Positions 47,420 through 59,786 of a DNA stretch of 64,000 nt are shown here, piece by piece (within the stretch, counting starts at the first letter, position 1; every line of letters begins with the position of its first letter). The stretch is from Paulinella micropora (lineage: Eukaryota; Cercozoa; Imbricatea; Euglyphida; Paulinellidae). The notes beneath the pieces are model-generated. The model was not told the DNA's origin. It did not search any database and saw nothing but the letters and a program-made list of their open reading frames with translations. The position numbers and the translations under genes were made by a program. The stretch is taken from contig WBZZ01005776.1 of NCBI GenBank assembly GCA_019918135.1, forward strand, positions 219,853 to 283,852, written 5' to 3'.

Positions 47420-48190
47420 GGCATGACACGCTTGGACCGGTGGCGGAAATGGCTTGCTTTACATCAAAGCCTGAGGAATTCCCGTTCAAGAGGTGATGCG
47501 TTACCTTCAGGGGATGGCCAAGCGTGGAGTTCGGTTCTACCAGAAGGAGAGCACTCGCCTGACATCGTACCCGGACGCGAATTGGAAGGGAGATTGGGGC
47601 GATCGACGTGCCAGACTCGCTGTGATACACTTTCTGCTAGGGCTTCAGTGAACCCAGTGTGCATGAAGCGCACCATCACTGTTGAATTACTGAAGCCACG
47701 CGGACCGCAGAGCAAGGAACGGCGGGAGAAGCTGTTAGCCAAGCAGCCGGATTTGACACCGGAGGCGGTGGGAACCTTGCCGCCCCCAGAGGAAAAGATA
47801 CCGGAGGGGCATGTACGCATGGAAGCGCCTCCGGAAGAATCGACCTGCGAGGCCGAGATCTACGCGTTGGATGCGTGTCTACACGGCCAGGAAAAGATTG
47901 CAAACTTTATCAAGGGGATCGCAGGGGGAAAAGTGGCCAATGACTGGGCCAAGCAAGGGTGGGGGAAACCACCCGTGGTGTATGAAGACAACAAAGGGGC
48001 CATTGATCTGGCCAAGACCCAACATTTACCGTCAGAAGTTGGATCACATTGACTTACGCTACGCCTATGTCAACGCTATGATTATGGGCGGGAAGGCAAT
48101 GTTGAAGAAGATTGGTTTCGCAGACAATTATGGCCCTGAGATGCCAATACTAAGCGGCAGCGGGGACCAAATACTCAAAGTTGATTGAGA
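47420..48190 (+). pseudogene. Copia RNase H remnant (fossil)
   Basis: YPDANWKGDWGDR resembles the first RNase H Asp motif. CEAEIYALD and VYEDNKGAIDLAKTQ match later ones, and HIDLRYAYVNAMI the closing region. Decayed. Confidence 0.7.
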
Positions 48191-48451
48191 GGATTGCGCA
48201 ACAGTGAACTTCGCGGTGAGGCGCATAATGTGACTTTTTGTGTCTAAGTTGGTATTAATGTCATCAAGGGTTTCTTATGATTTAGAGACCTGCAACAGCT
48301 GTTTCGTTTGTTTGGCGGGCTTTTCAACTGTCTGCATTGATTGAATAACCTATTAAATGACGTTGAGAGCTGCGGGTTAGCTAGTCAACTGGGGACCCCT
48401 GGGAGACGTTAAACCGGCTTCTAATCGTGACACTCAATAGTGTTCAACTTC

Positions 48452-48960
48452 TTAAGGTACGTTTCGCGAGTCATCAAGTTTCTGGACAGTACATCTTTCA
48501 AGTTTGACTTCCGCCGGTAGTTGACTGGCGGGAATCAGTTGTTCGCTTAAGGAATCTGGACCGGTTGTAGTCGCACACTCTTTCGTACACTCAGCAGCAA
48601 CATGCCCTTTCTCTCGACAGTTAAAGCAAGTCTTCGTCTCCTCTTTCTTCTTTCTTCTCTTCCCTTCCTCTGTGTGCTCAAGTTGAACTCTCAAACCGGT
48701 AAACGAACATTATCGCATGTGAAAGCGTGAAAGCAGAGTGGAGTACTTGGTTGCAAGTGAGTACCCTTTTAGTCACGGTAAGATCATGATGCTAGCAACA
48801 CAAGTGGACTTTTGAACACTGGTGGGGGGACATTCAGCAACAACATGCCCTTTCTCTCGACAGTTAAAGCAAGTTTTCGTCTCCTCTTTCTTCGAGTCTT
48901 TCTTTTCTTTCCTTCCGTGTGCTGGAACTTACACTTATCCCCATACTTGCACCCGTAATC
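48452..48960 (-). pseudogene. Copia gag fragments on the minus strand, tandemly duplicated
   Basis: A CCHC knuckle CFNCREKGHVAAEC is encoded near 48640-48590. The same stretch of about 90 bp recurs at about 48835-48920, after which CKYGDKCKFQHTEG (a CCCH finger) reads on at 48925-48960. Both motifs match the 42.2-42.6 kb gag of the plus-strand copia fossil, so a second, opposite-strand piece of the same family lies here. Confidence 0.6.
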
Positions 48961-49786
48961 ATGTTAGTATTGATATTGATTGAAGGGCCGCTATGACTAA
49001 TTACTCTCCCACTTCCTAAGGTTCCGGCGGCATGGTTTTTAAATTCTTCGTTCTGCTAAGCGGTCCGAACTCAGCGCGGTAGGCTACGACCGGTAAGAGG
49101 GGGACGCACCGGTTGCCGGTACACGACGGAAGTCATTGCGGAGGCAATTGTCTATTGCCTACCACTTAAAAAAAAAAAACAAAAAAAAACAAAAACTTGA
49201 ACGCAGTGCCGCTAGCCTTGTGTGCTCCTATTTCCTCATACACAACAGTCTATGTCTATCGCCCGGCCGCCGCTCTCCCCCCGGCCTAAGGGAGAGTTCA
49301 ACTAAGTCAAGCAAAACTTGAGCTGAGATGATTAGGTCAACTCCATCCTTTTCTGCCAAAATTCCCAAGTGTCAAAAACCTCAAGAAAATTGCGGAAGCC
49401 TGCCAAGAAAAACATGAGAACTTTAGTGACTTCAACTTTGTGAACCTCACAACTTGAAAAGCAAAAGCAAAACGACCACGTCACAAGTTCAACCGCTTTT
49501 GTTAGCGATTCCAGATGTAACCGGAACCGTGACCGTGGCAGCTACTCTGACACTTAGCCGTACCTCAACGATAGAGGTGCAGACTAAGTATTAATATAAG
49601 AGTCAAGTAATGACAATTCGGACGACACTTAATGCCACTATCAGTGTAACGGTAATAGTATCACGAGTCTCTGACACTAATTTCCTTTTGCTCTTACAAT
49701 TCTCACTTATGCCTACGCGTGGCATGTATTTCTATTTAAGCAGGTTTTGTGTAAAAAATTAATCAGTAGAGGAGAGTAGACTCCAG
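48961..49786. other. Non-coding spacer
   Basis: Contains two short A-runs near 49168-49195 and otherwise unremarkable unique sequence. No gene, RNA or repeat family was recognised. Confidence 0.5.
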
Positions 49787-49802
49787 GAGAAAAAAAAAAA
49801 AA

Positions 49803-49856
<54 letters not shown>

Positions 49857-50546
49857 GAGAGGACTAAACAGGACTACAGAGGAGAGAGCGAGAGGACGAG
49901 AGGAGAGAGGGAGGGAGGGAGAGAGAGAGAGAGGGGGGGGGGGGCGGGGACAGAGGAGAGGACAGAGGAGATGAGAAGAGAAGAGAGGAAAGAAGAGAGA
50001 GAAGAGAAGAGAAGAGACGAGAAGAGAAGAGAAGAGACGAGAAGAGAAGAGAAGAGAAGAAGAGAAGAGAAGAGAGGAGAAGAGAAGAGAAGAGAAGAAA
50101 AGAGAAGAAAAGAGAAGAAGAGAAGAGAAGAAGAGGCGAAATGGAGAAGAGAAGAGAGGAGAAGAGAAAGAGAAGAGAAGAGAAGAGAAGAGGAGAGGAG
50201 AAGAGAGGAGAAGAGAGGAGAGGAGAATTGAAGAGAAAATAAGAGAAAATAAGAGAAAATAAGAGATGAGAAGAGATGAGAAGAGATGAGAAGAGAAGAG
50301 AAGAGAAGAGAATAGAAGAGAAGAGAAAAAAAGAAAAGAGAAAAGACGAAGAGAAAAGAAGAGAAGAGGAGAAGAGAAGAAAAAAAGAGAGAGGAAAAGA
50401 GAAGAGGAGAAAAGAAGAGGAGAAGAGAAGAGGAGAAGAAAAGAAGACAAGAGGAGAAGACAAGAGGAGAGGAAAGGAATGAAGAAAGGACAGGACGAGA
50501 GGAGAGGACAGGAGAGGACAGGAGAGGAGAGGAGAGAGGAGAGCAC
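49787..50546. repeat. Polypurine tract (A-run, GA, AAGAG/AGGAG units), about 760 bp
   Basis: A poly(A) run, then GA units, then irregular GAGAA, GAGGA and GAAAA blocks, with very few pyrimidines on the plus strand. Several frames stay open on both strands simply because stops are rare in such sequence. Confidence 0.95.
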
Positions 50547-50554
50547 TCTCAACT

Positions 50555-51015
50555 TAACAAGAATTTAGTAATATTTAACAAAAAAAGCGAGCTTTGGATG
50601 CGCCGTTGGTCTCAATACTGAGGCAGGAAAGAGGGAAGCCATGCCAAAGAGAGTATGCCTGACTCTAATATTGCCAGTCATAAATACAAACAGACAAATA
50701 CAGGACACTATCACTAATGCTATCGTATAATATATGCTATCTTCTAGTTTTGAATGTATAGTGTTTATCGTTGTATGCATAATATATGCCTGAAATGTAG
50801 TATGTAATGTATGATAGGTAATGTATAAGGAATTATAAATATGACATACTGATGTGTATTGTTTATACTATGCATTATATGAAGCAACAGTACGCATTTA
50901 GTTTATGCATTAAAGAAAATGTTGTATTATTTTGTAATAAATATACAAAAGATATACAAAGTATTAACATTTGATTACACATGCTATATAAAATAATAAA
51001 TACACATAATTTATC
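50555..51015. other. AT-rich spacer
   Basis: No coding sequence. Many ATGTAT and AATATAT strings precede the ATGT array. Nothing else was recognised. Confidence 0.5.
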
Positions 51016-51019
51016 ATGG

Positions 51020-51380
51020 AAAGTCTGTACGTATGTATGTACGTATGTGTAAACTTGTTATGCATACAAACGCATGTATTTATGCATGTATGTATGTATG
51101 TATGTATGTATGTATGCATGTATGTATGTATGCATGTATGTATGTATGTATGTATGTATGTATGTATGCATGCATGTATGTATTGTATGTATGTACGTAT
51201 GTACGTATGTATGTATGTATGTATGTATGTATGTATGTATGTTTGTATGCATGTATGTATTTATGTATGTATGCATGGATGCATGCATGTGTGCATGCAT
51301 ATGTATGCATGCATGCAAGCATGTATGCATGCATGTATGTATGTATGTATGTATGTGATATGCATGCATGCACGTAGGTA
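51020..51380. repeat. (ATGT)n and ATGC microsatellite, imperfect
   Basis: Mostly ATGT units with scattered GCATGC and ACGT variants, about 360 bp, ending in AGGT units. Confidence 0.95.
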
Positions 51381-51660
51381 GGTAGGCAGCTAGTATCCAT
51401 GCAGCAACTATGTGCACGTCTTCTGCGTTGTTGCGGATGTGTTGCGCCGCCAGAAGCTTCCAGCACGAATGGGGCCCACATCAGCAAGGTTTGGGCAAGG
51501 GGGGGCAAGGGGGGGGGCACGGCTCAGGCGGCTTGGCCTTGTGCGCGAATGAAGTCATCTGCCACACCACACATCACGAATGAAGTCATCTGGCACGCCA
51601 CACACCATGCCGTGTCGCAAGCACCACAGCAGTGGGCTTTGTTGTTCTTGGTGTTGTTGC

Positions 51661-51690
51661 TCCCCCCCCCCCCCCCCCTCCCCCCCCGGG
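51661..51690. repeat. C-run
   Basis: About 27 C with one T interruption. The preceding 51400-51660 has G-runs and a 20-bp direct repeat (GAATGAAGTCATCTG at about 51548 and 51580), with no clear gene. Confidence 0.9.
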
Positions 51691-51697
51691 TGGCAAC

Positions 51698-51782
51698 CTG
51701 CGAGGCACTGCTTGAGGTTGTAGATGGAGCTGCGGAGCTCAGTTGTCTCGCCCAGCAGGTCCGGAGACACGATCAACACACC
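51698..51782 (-). CDS. Possible exon of an unknown host gene
   Basis: An 85-bp stretch on the minus strand lies between the acceptor TTGTTTTGTTTGTAG and the donor CAG followed by GTTGCC. It encodes VLIVSPDLLGETTELRSSIY followed by NLKQCLA, which reads like real protein and is GC-rich compared with the flanks. The length is not a multiple of three, so neighbouring exons would be needed. None was identified with confidence; rightwards lies the satellite, leftwards microsatellites. I do not recognise the protein. Confidence 0.3.
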
Positions 51783-51837
51783 CTACAAACAAAACAACGC
51801 AACACAGCCACACTATGGTTTGAAAAGAGTGACTCAG

Positions 51838-51925
51838 ATGGTCATCGAACTGGCGACAGGTTCGAAATGACAGGTTCGAAATGGGATGGGAAACTTGCCT
51901 CTTGAATATTGCGGTGTCCCAATAG
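51838..51925 (-). mobile_element. Degenerate remnant of the tRNA-derived SINE
   Basis: ATCGAACTGGCGACAGG matches the B-box region of SINE copies c-e, and GCGGTGTCC followed by AATAGTAGT matches their head and flank. The middle is replaced by a short GGTTCGAAATG duplication. No TTA tail. Confidence 0.6.
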
Positions 51926-51989
51926 TAGTGACAACGATAATAGTAAAAAATGATGAGATGTGTGAGTGGCGTAAGGTTGGGGGTGGCTT

Positions 51990-52076
51990 GGGGGGGGGGG
52001 GGGGGGGGGAGGGGGAAGGGAGGGAGGGAGGGAGAGAGAGACAGAGAGAGAAAGAAAGAAAGAAAGCAAGCCAAGC
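51990..52076. repeat. G-run grading into GGGA, GA and GAAA units
   Basis: About 20 G, then GGGA, GGA, GA and GAAA units, then GAAAGC, leading directly into the satellite. It is the first part of the T-free strand. Confidence 0.9.
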
Positions 52077-55000
52077 CAAGCACAGCACGCAAGCACCGCA
52101 CAAGCACCGCACGCAAGCACCGCACGCAAGCACCCGCACACGCAAGCAAGCACCGCAAGCAAGCACCGCAAGCAAGCACCGCAAGCAAGCACCGCAAGCA
52201 AGCACCGCAAGCAAGCACCGCAAGCAAGCACCGCAAGCAAGCACCGCAAGCAAGCACCGCAAGCAAGCACCGCAAGCAAGCACCGCAAGCAAGCACCGCA
52301 AGCAAGCACCGCAAGCAAGCACCGCAAGCAAGCACCGCAAGCAAGCACCGCAAGCAAGCACCGCAAGCAAGCACCGCAAGCAAAGCACCGCAAGCAAGCA
52401 CCGCAAGCAAGCACCGCAAGCAAGCACCGCAAGCAAGCACCGCAAGCAAGCACCGCAAGCAAGCACCGCAAGCAAGCACCGCAAGCAAGCACCGCAAGCA
52501 AGCACCGCAAGCAAGCACCGCAAGCAAGCACCGCAAGCAAGCACCGCAAGCAAGCACCGCAAGCAAGCACCGCAAGCAAGCACCGCAAGCAAGCACCGCA
52601 AGCAAGCACCGCAAGCAAGCACCGCAAGCAAGCACCGCAAGCAAGCACCGCAAGCAAGCACCGCAAGCAAGCACCGCAAGCAAGCACCGCAAGCAAGCAC
52701 CGCAAGCCAAGCACCGCAAGCAAGCACCGCAAGCAAGCACCGCAAGCAAGCACCGCAAGCAAGCAACCGCAAGCAAGCACCGCAAGCAAGCACCGCAAGC
52801 AAGCACCGCAAGCAAGCCACCGCAAGCAAGCACCGCAAGCAAGCACCGCAAGCAAGCACCGCAAGCAAGCACCGCAAGCAAGCACCGCAAGCAAGCACCG
52901 CAAGCAAGCACCGCAAGCAAGCACCGCAAGCAAGCACCGCAAGCAAGCACCGCAAGCAAGCACCGCAAGCAAGCACCGCAAGCAAGCACCGCAAGCAAGC
53001 ACCGCAAGCAAGCACCGCAAGCAAGCACCGCAAGCAAGCACCGCAAGCAAGCACCGCAAGCAAGCACCGCAAGCAAGCACCGCAAGCAAGCACCGCAAGC
53101 AAGCACCGCAAGCAAGCACCGCAAGCAAGCACCGCAAGCAAGCACCGCAAGCAAGCACCGCAAGCAAGCACCGCAAGCAAGCACCGCAAGCAAGCACCGC
53201 AAGCAAGCACCGCAAGCAAGCACCGCAAGCAAGCACCGCAAGCAAGCACCGCAAGCAAGCACCGCAAGCAAAGCAAGCACCGCAAGCAAGCACCGCAAGC
53301 AAGCACCGCAAGCAAGCACCGCAAGCAAGCACCGCAAGCAAGCACCGCAAGCAAGCACCGCAAGCAAGCACCGCAAGCAAGCACCGCAAGCAAGCACCGC
53401 AAAGCAAGCACCGCAAGCAAGCACCGGCAAGCAAGCACCGCAAGCAAGCACCGCAAAGCAAGCACCGCAAGCAAGCACCGCAAGCAAGCACCGCAAGCAA
53501 GCACCGCAAGCAAGCACCGCAAGCAAGCACCGCAAGCAAGCACCGCAAGCAAGCACCGCAAGCAAGCACCGCAAGCACCCGCAAGCACCCGCAAGCAAGC
53601 ACCGCAAGCAAGCACCGCAAGCACCGCAAGCAAGCACCGCAAGCAAGCACCGCAAGCAAGCACCGCAAGCAGCAAGCCACCGCAAGCAAGCACCGCAAGC
53701 AAGCACCGCAAGCACCGCAAGCAAGCACCGCAAGCAAGCACCGCAAGCAAGCACCGCAAGCAAGCACCGGCAAGCAAGCACCGCAAGCAAGCACCGCAAG
53801 CCAAGCACCGCAAGCAAGCACCGCAAGCAAGCACCGCAAGCAAGCACCGCAAGCAAGCACCGCAAGCAAGCACCGCGCACAGCAAGCACCGCAAGCAAGC
53901 ACCGCAAGCAAGCACCGCAAGCAAGCACCGCAAGCAAGCACCGCAAGCAAGCACCGCAAGCAAGCACCGCAAGCAAAGCACCGCAAGCAAGCACCGCAAA
54001 GCAAAGCCACCGCAAGCAAGCACCGCAAGCAAGCACCGCAAGCAAGCACCGCAAGCAAGCACCGCAAGCAAGCACCGCAAGCAAGCACCGCAAAGCAAGC
54101 ACCGCAAGCAAGCACCGCAAGCAAGCACCGCAAGCAAGCACCGCAAGCAAGCACCGCAAGCAAGCACCGCCCCCACCGCAAGCAAGCACCGCAAGCAAGC
54201 ACCGCAAGCAAGCACCGCAAGCAAGCACCGCAAGCAAGCACCGCAAGCAAGCACCGCAAGCAAGCACCGCAAGCAAGCACCGCAAGCAAGCACCGCAAGC
54301 AAGCACCGCAAGCAAGCACCGCAAGCAAGCACCGCAAGCAAGCACCGCAAGCAAGCACCGCAAGCAAGCACCGCAAGCAAGCACCGCAAGCAAGCACCGC
54401 AAGCAAGCACCGCAAGCAAGCACCGCAAGCAAGCACCGCAAGCAAGCACCGCAAGCAAGCACCGCAAGCAAGCACCGCAAGCAAGCACCGCAAGCAAGCA
54501 CCGCACAAGCACCGCAAGCAACCCGCAAGCAAGCACCGCAAGCAAGCACCGCAAGCAAGCACCGCAAGCAAGCACCGCAAGCAAGCACCGCAAGCAAGCA
54601 CCGCAAGCAAGCACCGCAAGCAAGCACCGCAAGCAAGCACCGCAAGCAAGCACCGCAAGCAAGCACCGCAAGCAAGCACCGCAAGCAAGCACCGCAAGCA
54701 AGCACCGCAAGCAAGCACCGCAAGCAAGCACCGCAAGCAAGCACCGCAAGCAAGCACCGCAAGCAAGCACCGCAAGCAAGCACCGCAAGCAAGCACCGCA
54801 AGCAAGCACCGCAAGCAAGCACCGCAAGCAAGCACCGCAAGCAAGCACCGCAAGCAAGCACCGCAAGCAAGCACCGCAAGCAAAGCACCGCAAGCAAGCA
54901 CCGCAAGCAAGCACCGCAAGCAAGCACCGCAAGCAAGCACCGCAAGCAAGCACCGCAAGCAAGCACCGCAAGCAAGCACCGCAAGCAAGCACCGCAAGCA

Positions 55001-56106
55001 AGCACCGCAAGCAAGCACCGCAAGCAAGCACCGCAAGCAAGCACCGCAAGCAAGCACCGCAAGCAAGCACCGCAAGCAAGCACCGCAAGCAAGCACCGCA
55101 AGCAAGCACCGCAAGCACCGCAAGCAAGCACCGCAAGCAAGCACCGCAAGCAAGCACCGCAAGCAAGCACCGCAAGCAAGCACCGCAAGCCCCGCACAGC
55201 ACCGCAAGCAAGCACCGCAAGCAAGCACCGCAAGCAAGCACCGCAAGCAAGCACCGCAAGCAAGCACGCAAGCAAGCAGCACCGCAAGCAAGCACCGCAA
55301 GCAAGCACCGCAAGCAAGCACCGCAAGCAAGCACCGCAAGCAAGCACCGCAAGCAAGCACCGCAAGCAAGCACCGCAAGCAAGCACCGCAAGCAAGCACC
55401 GCAAGCAAGCACCGCAAGCAAGCACCGCAAAGCAAAGCAACCGCAAGCAAGCACCGCAAGCAAGCACCGCAAGCAAGCACCGCAAGCAAGCACCGCAAAG
55501 CAAGCACCGCAAGCAAGCACCGCAAGCAAGCACCGCAAGCAAGCACCGCAAGCAAGCACCGCAAGCAAGCACCGCAAGCAAGCACCGCAAGCAAGCACCG
55601 CAAGCAAGCACCGCAAGCAAGCACCGCAAGCAAGCACCGCAAGCAAGCACCGCAAGCAAGCACCGCAAGCAAGCACCGCAAGCAAGCACCGCAAGCAAGC
55701 ACCGCAAGCAAGCACCGCAAGCAAGCACCGCAAGCAAGCACCGCAAGCAAGCACCGCAAGCAAGCACCGCAAGCAAGCACCGCAAGCACCGCAAGCAAGC
55801 ACCGCAAGCAAGCACCGCAAGCAAGCACCGCAAGCAAGCACCGCAAGCAAGCACCGCAAGCAAGCACCGCAAGCAAGCACCGCAAGCAAGCACCGCAAGC
55901 AAGCACCGCAAGCAAGCACCGCAAGCAAGCACCGCAAGCAAGCACCGCAAGCAAGCACCGCAAGCAAGCACCGCAAGCAAGCACCGCAAGCAAGCACCGC
56001 AAGCAAGCACCGCAAGCAAGCACCGCAAGCAAGCACCGCAAGCAAGCACCGCAAGCAAGCACCGCAAGCAAGCACCGCAAGCAAGCACCGCAAGCAAGCA
56101 CCGCAA
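52077..56106. repeat. 13-bp satellite, subfamily 1 (CAAGCAAGCACCG), about 305 units
   Basis: Irregular CAAGC/CACCG pieces from 52077, then from about 52142 near-perfect 13-bp units. Occasional variants (extra or missing C, A or G; CACCCG; units shortened by CAAG) cluster between about 53.4 and 55.5 kb. All reading frames are open because the plus strand lacks T and the minus strand lacks A, so no stop codon can occur. No protein is implied. Confidence 0.97.
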
Positions 56107-59100
56107 GGCAAAGCAAGCAAGCAAAGCAAGCAAGCAAAGCAAGCAAGCAAAGCAAGCAAGCAAAGCAAGCAAGCAAAGCAAGCAAGCAAAGCAAGCAAGC
56201 AAAGCAAGCAAGCAAAGCAAGCAAGCAAAGCAAGCAAGCAAAGCAAGCAAGCAAAGCAAGCAAGCAAAGCAAGCAAGCAAAGCAAGCAAGCAAAGCAAGC
56301 AAGCAAAGCAAGCAAGCAAAGCAAGCAAGCAAAGCAAGCAAGCAAAGCAAGCAAGCAAAGCAAGCAAGCAAAGCAAGCAAGCAAAGCAAAGCAAGCAAGC
56401 AAAGCAAGCAAGCAAAGCAAGCAAGCAAAGCAAGCAAGCAAAGCAAGCAAGCAAAAGCAAGCAAGCAAAGCAAGCAAGCAAAGCAAGCAAGCAAAGCAAG
56501 CAAGCAAAGCAAGCAAGCAAGCAAGCAAAGCAAGCAAGCAAAGCAAGCAAGCAAAGCAAGCAAGCAAAGCAAGCAAGCAAAGCAAGCAAGCAAAGCAAGC
56601 AAGCAAAGCAAGCAAGCAAAGCAAGCAAGCAAAGCAAGCAAGCAAAGCAAGCAAGCAAAGCAAGCAAGCAAAGCAAGCAAGCAAAGCAAGCAAGCAAAGC
56701 AAGCAAGCAAAGCAAGCAAGCAAAGCAAGCAAGCAAAGCAAGCAAGCAAAGCAAGCAAGCAAAGCAAGCAAGCAAAGCAAGCAAGCAAAGCAAGCAAGCA
56801 AAGCAAGCAAAGCAAAGCAAGCAAGCAAAGCAACAAAGCAAGCAAGCAAAGCAAGCAAGCAAAGCAAGCAAGCAAAAGCAAGCAAGCAAAGCAAGCAAGC
56901 AAAGCAAGCAAGCAAAGCAAGCAAGCAAAGCAAGCAAGCAAAGCAAGCAAGCAAAGCAAGCAAGCAAAGCAAGCAAGCAAAGCAAGCAAGCAAAGCAAGC
57001 AAGCAAAGCAAGCAAGCAAAGCAAGCAAGCAAAGCAAGCAAGCAAAGCAAGCAAGCAAAGCAAGCAAGCAAAGCAAGCAAGCAAAGCAAGCAAGCAAAGC
57101 AAGCAAGCAAAGCAAGCAAGCAAAGCAAGCAAGCAAAGCAAGCAAGCAAGCAAGCAAAGCAAGCAAGCAAAGCAAGCAAGCAAAGCAAGCAAGCAAAGCA
57201 AGCAAGCAAAGCAAGCAAGCAAAGCAAGCAAGCAAAGCAAGCAAGCAAAGCAAGCAAGCAAAGCAAGCAAGCAAAGCAAGCAAGCAAAGCAAGCAAGCAA
57301 AGCAAGCAAGCAAAGCAAGCAAGCAAAGCAAGCAAGCAAGCAAGCAAGCAAAGCAAGCAAGCAAAGCAAGCAAGCAAAGCAAGCAAGCAAAGCAAGCAAG
57401 CAAAGCAAGCAAGCAAAGCAAGCAAGCAAAGCAAGCAAGCAAAGCAAGCAAGCAAAAGCAAGCAAGCAAAGCAAGCAAGCAAAGCAAGCAAGCAAAGCAA
57501 GCAAGCAAAGCAAGCAAGCAAGCAAAGCAAAGCAAGCAAAGCAAGCAAGCAAAGCAAGCAAGCAAAGCAAGCAAGCAAAGCAAGCAAGCAAAGCAAGCAA
57601 GCAAAGCAAGCAAGCAAAGCAAGCAAGCAAAGCAAGCAAGCAAAGCAAGCAAGCAAAGCAAGCAAGCAAAGCAAAGCAAGCAAAGCAAGCAAGCAAAGCA
57701 AGCAAGCAAAGCAAGCAAGCAAAGCAAGCAAGCAAAGCAAGCAAGCAAAGCAAGCAAGCAAAGCAAGCAAGCAAAGCAAGCAAGCAAAGCAAGCAAGCAA
57801 AGCAAGCAAGCAAAGCAAGCAAGCAAAGCAAGCAAGCAAAGCAAGCAAGCAAAGCAAGCAAGCAAAGCAAGCAAGCAAGCAAGCAAAGCAAGCAAGCAAA
57901 GCAAGCAAGCAAAGCAAGCAAGCAAAGCAAGCAAGCAAAGCAAGCAAGCAAAGCAAGCAAGCAAAGCAAGCAAGCAAAGCAAGCAAGCAAAGCAAGCAAG
58001 CAAAGCAAGCAAGCAAAGCAAGCAAGCAAAGCAAGCAAGCAAAGCAAGCAAGCAAAGCAAGCAAGCAAGCAAGCAAGCAAAAGCAAGCAAGCAAAGCAAG
58101 CAAGCAAAGCAAGCAAGCAAAGCAAGCAAGCAAAGCAAGCAAGCAAAGCAAGCAAGCAAAGCAAGCAAGCAAGCAAAGCAAGCAAGCAAAGCAAGCAAGC
58201 AAAGCAAGCAAGCAAAGCAAGCAAGCAAAGCAAGCAAGCAAAGCAAGCAAGCAAAGCAAGCAAGCAAAGCAAGCAAGCAAAGCAAGCAAGCAAAGCAAGC
58301 AAGCAAAGCAAGCAAGCAAAGCAAGCAAGCAAAGCAAGCAAGCAAAGCAAGCAAGCAAAAGCAAGCAAGCAAAGCAAGCAAGCAAAGCAAGCAAGCAAGC
58401 AAGCAAGCAAGCAAAGCAAGCAAGCAAAGCAAGCAAGCAAAGCAAGCAAGCAAAGCAAGCAAGCAAAGCAAGCAAGCAAAGCAAGCAAGCAAAAGCAAGC
58501 AAGCAAAGCAAGCAAGCAAAGCAAGCAAGCAAAGCAAGCAAGCAAAGCAAGCAAGCAAAGCAAGCAAGCAAAGCAAGCAAGCAAAGCAAGCAAGCAAAGC
58601 AAGCAAGCAAAGCAAGCAAGCAAAGCAAGCAAGCAAAGCAAGCAAGCAAAGCAAGCAAGCAAAGCAAGCAAGCAAAGCAAGCAAGCAAAGCAAGCAAGCA
58701 AAGCAAGCAAGCAAAGCAAGCAAGCAAAGCAAGCAAGCAAAGCAAGCAAGCAAAGCAAGCAAGCAAAGCAAGCAAGCAAAGCAAGCAAGCAAAGCAAGCA
58801 AGCAAAGCAAGCAAGCAAAGCAAGCAAGCAAAGCAAGCAAGCAAAGCAAGCAAGCAAAGCAAGCAAGCAAAGCAAGCAAGCAAAGCAAGCAAGCAAAGCA
58901 AAGCAAGCAAGCAAAGCAAGCAAGCAAAGCAAGCAAGCAAAGCAAGCAAGCAAAGCAAGCAAGCAAAGCAAGCAAGCAAAGCAAGCAAGCAAAGCAAGCA
59001 AGCAAAGCAAGCAAGCAAAGCAAGCAAGCAAAGCAAGCAAGCAAAGCAAGCAAGCAAAGCAAGCAAGCAAAGCAAGCAAGCAAAGCAAGCAAGCAAAGCA

Positions 59101-59615
59101 AGCAAGCAAAGCAAGCAAGCAAAGCAAGCAAGCAAAGCAAGCAAGCAAAGCAAGCAAGCAAAGCAAGCAAGCAAAGCAAGCAAGCAAAGCAAGCAAGCAA
59201 AGCAAGCAAGCAAAGCAAGCAAGCAAAGCAAGCAAGCAAAGCAAGCAAGCAAAGCAAGCAAGCAAAGCAAGCAAGCAAAGCAAGCAAGCAAAGCAAGCAA
59301 GCAAAGCAAGCAAGCAAAGCAAGCAAGCAAAGCAAGCAAGCAAAGCAAGCAAGCAAAGCAAGCAAGCAAAGCAAGCAAGCAAAGCAAGCAAGCAAAGCAA
59401 GCAAGCAAAGCAAGCAAGCAAAGCAAGCAAGCAAAGCAAGCAAGCAAAGCAAGCAAGCAAAGCAAGCAAGCAAAGCAAGCAAGCAAAGCAAGCAAGCAAA
59501 GCAAGCAAGCAAAGCAAGCAAGCAAAGCAAGCAAGCAAAGCAAGCAAGCAAAGCAAGCAAGCAAAGCAAGCAAGCAAAGCAAGCAAGCAAAGCAAGCAAG
59601 CAAAGCAAGCAAGCA

Positions 59616-59649
<34 letters not shown>

Positions 59650-59752
59650 AGCAAGCAAGCAAAGCAAGCAAGCAAAGCAAGCAAGCAAAGCAAGCAAGCA
59701 AAGCAAGCAAGCAAAGCAAGCAAGCAAAGCAAGCAAGCAAAGCAAGCAAGCA

Positions 59753-59786
<34 letters not shown>

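Larger units (their letters stand above)
41350..48190 (+). mobile_element. Ty1/copia retrotransposon fossil
   Basis: Order of recognisable parts: gag-like (41.35-42.67 kb), protease/linker (42.7-44.6), integrase remnant (44.9-45.3), RT (46.5-47.3) and RNase H (47.4-48.1). Integrase before RT, and the HVDD form of the RT active site, identify Ty1/copia. It is broken in many places and carries an inserted 8-bp microsatellite. LTRs were not found. It looks old. Confidence 0.8.

Noticed and set aside
49787-50546. Long Ser/Leu-rich minus-strand proteins
   Set aside because: They are only the translation of a polypurine tract, with no domain or conserved segment.
51020-51380. Repetitive MYVCMYVC- and HTYIHTYI-type proteins, also at 45605-45776
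   Set aside because: They are translations of ATGT and ATGTATGC microsatellites in every frame.
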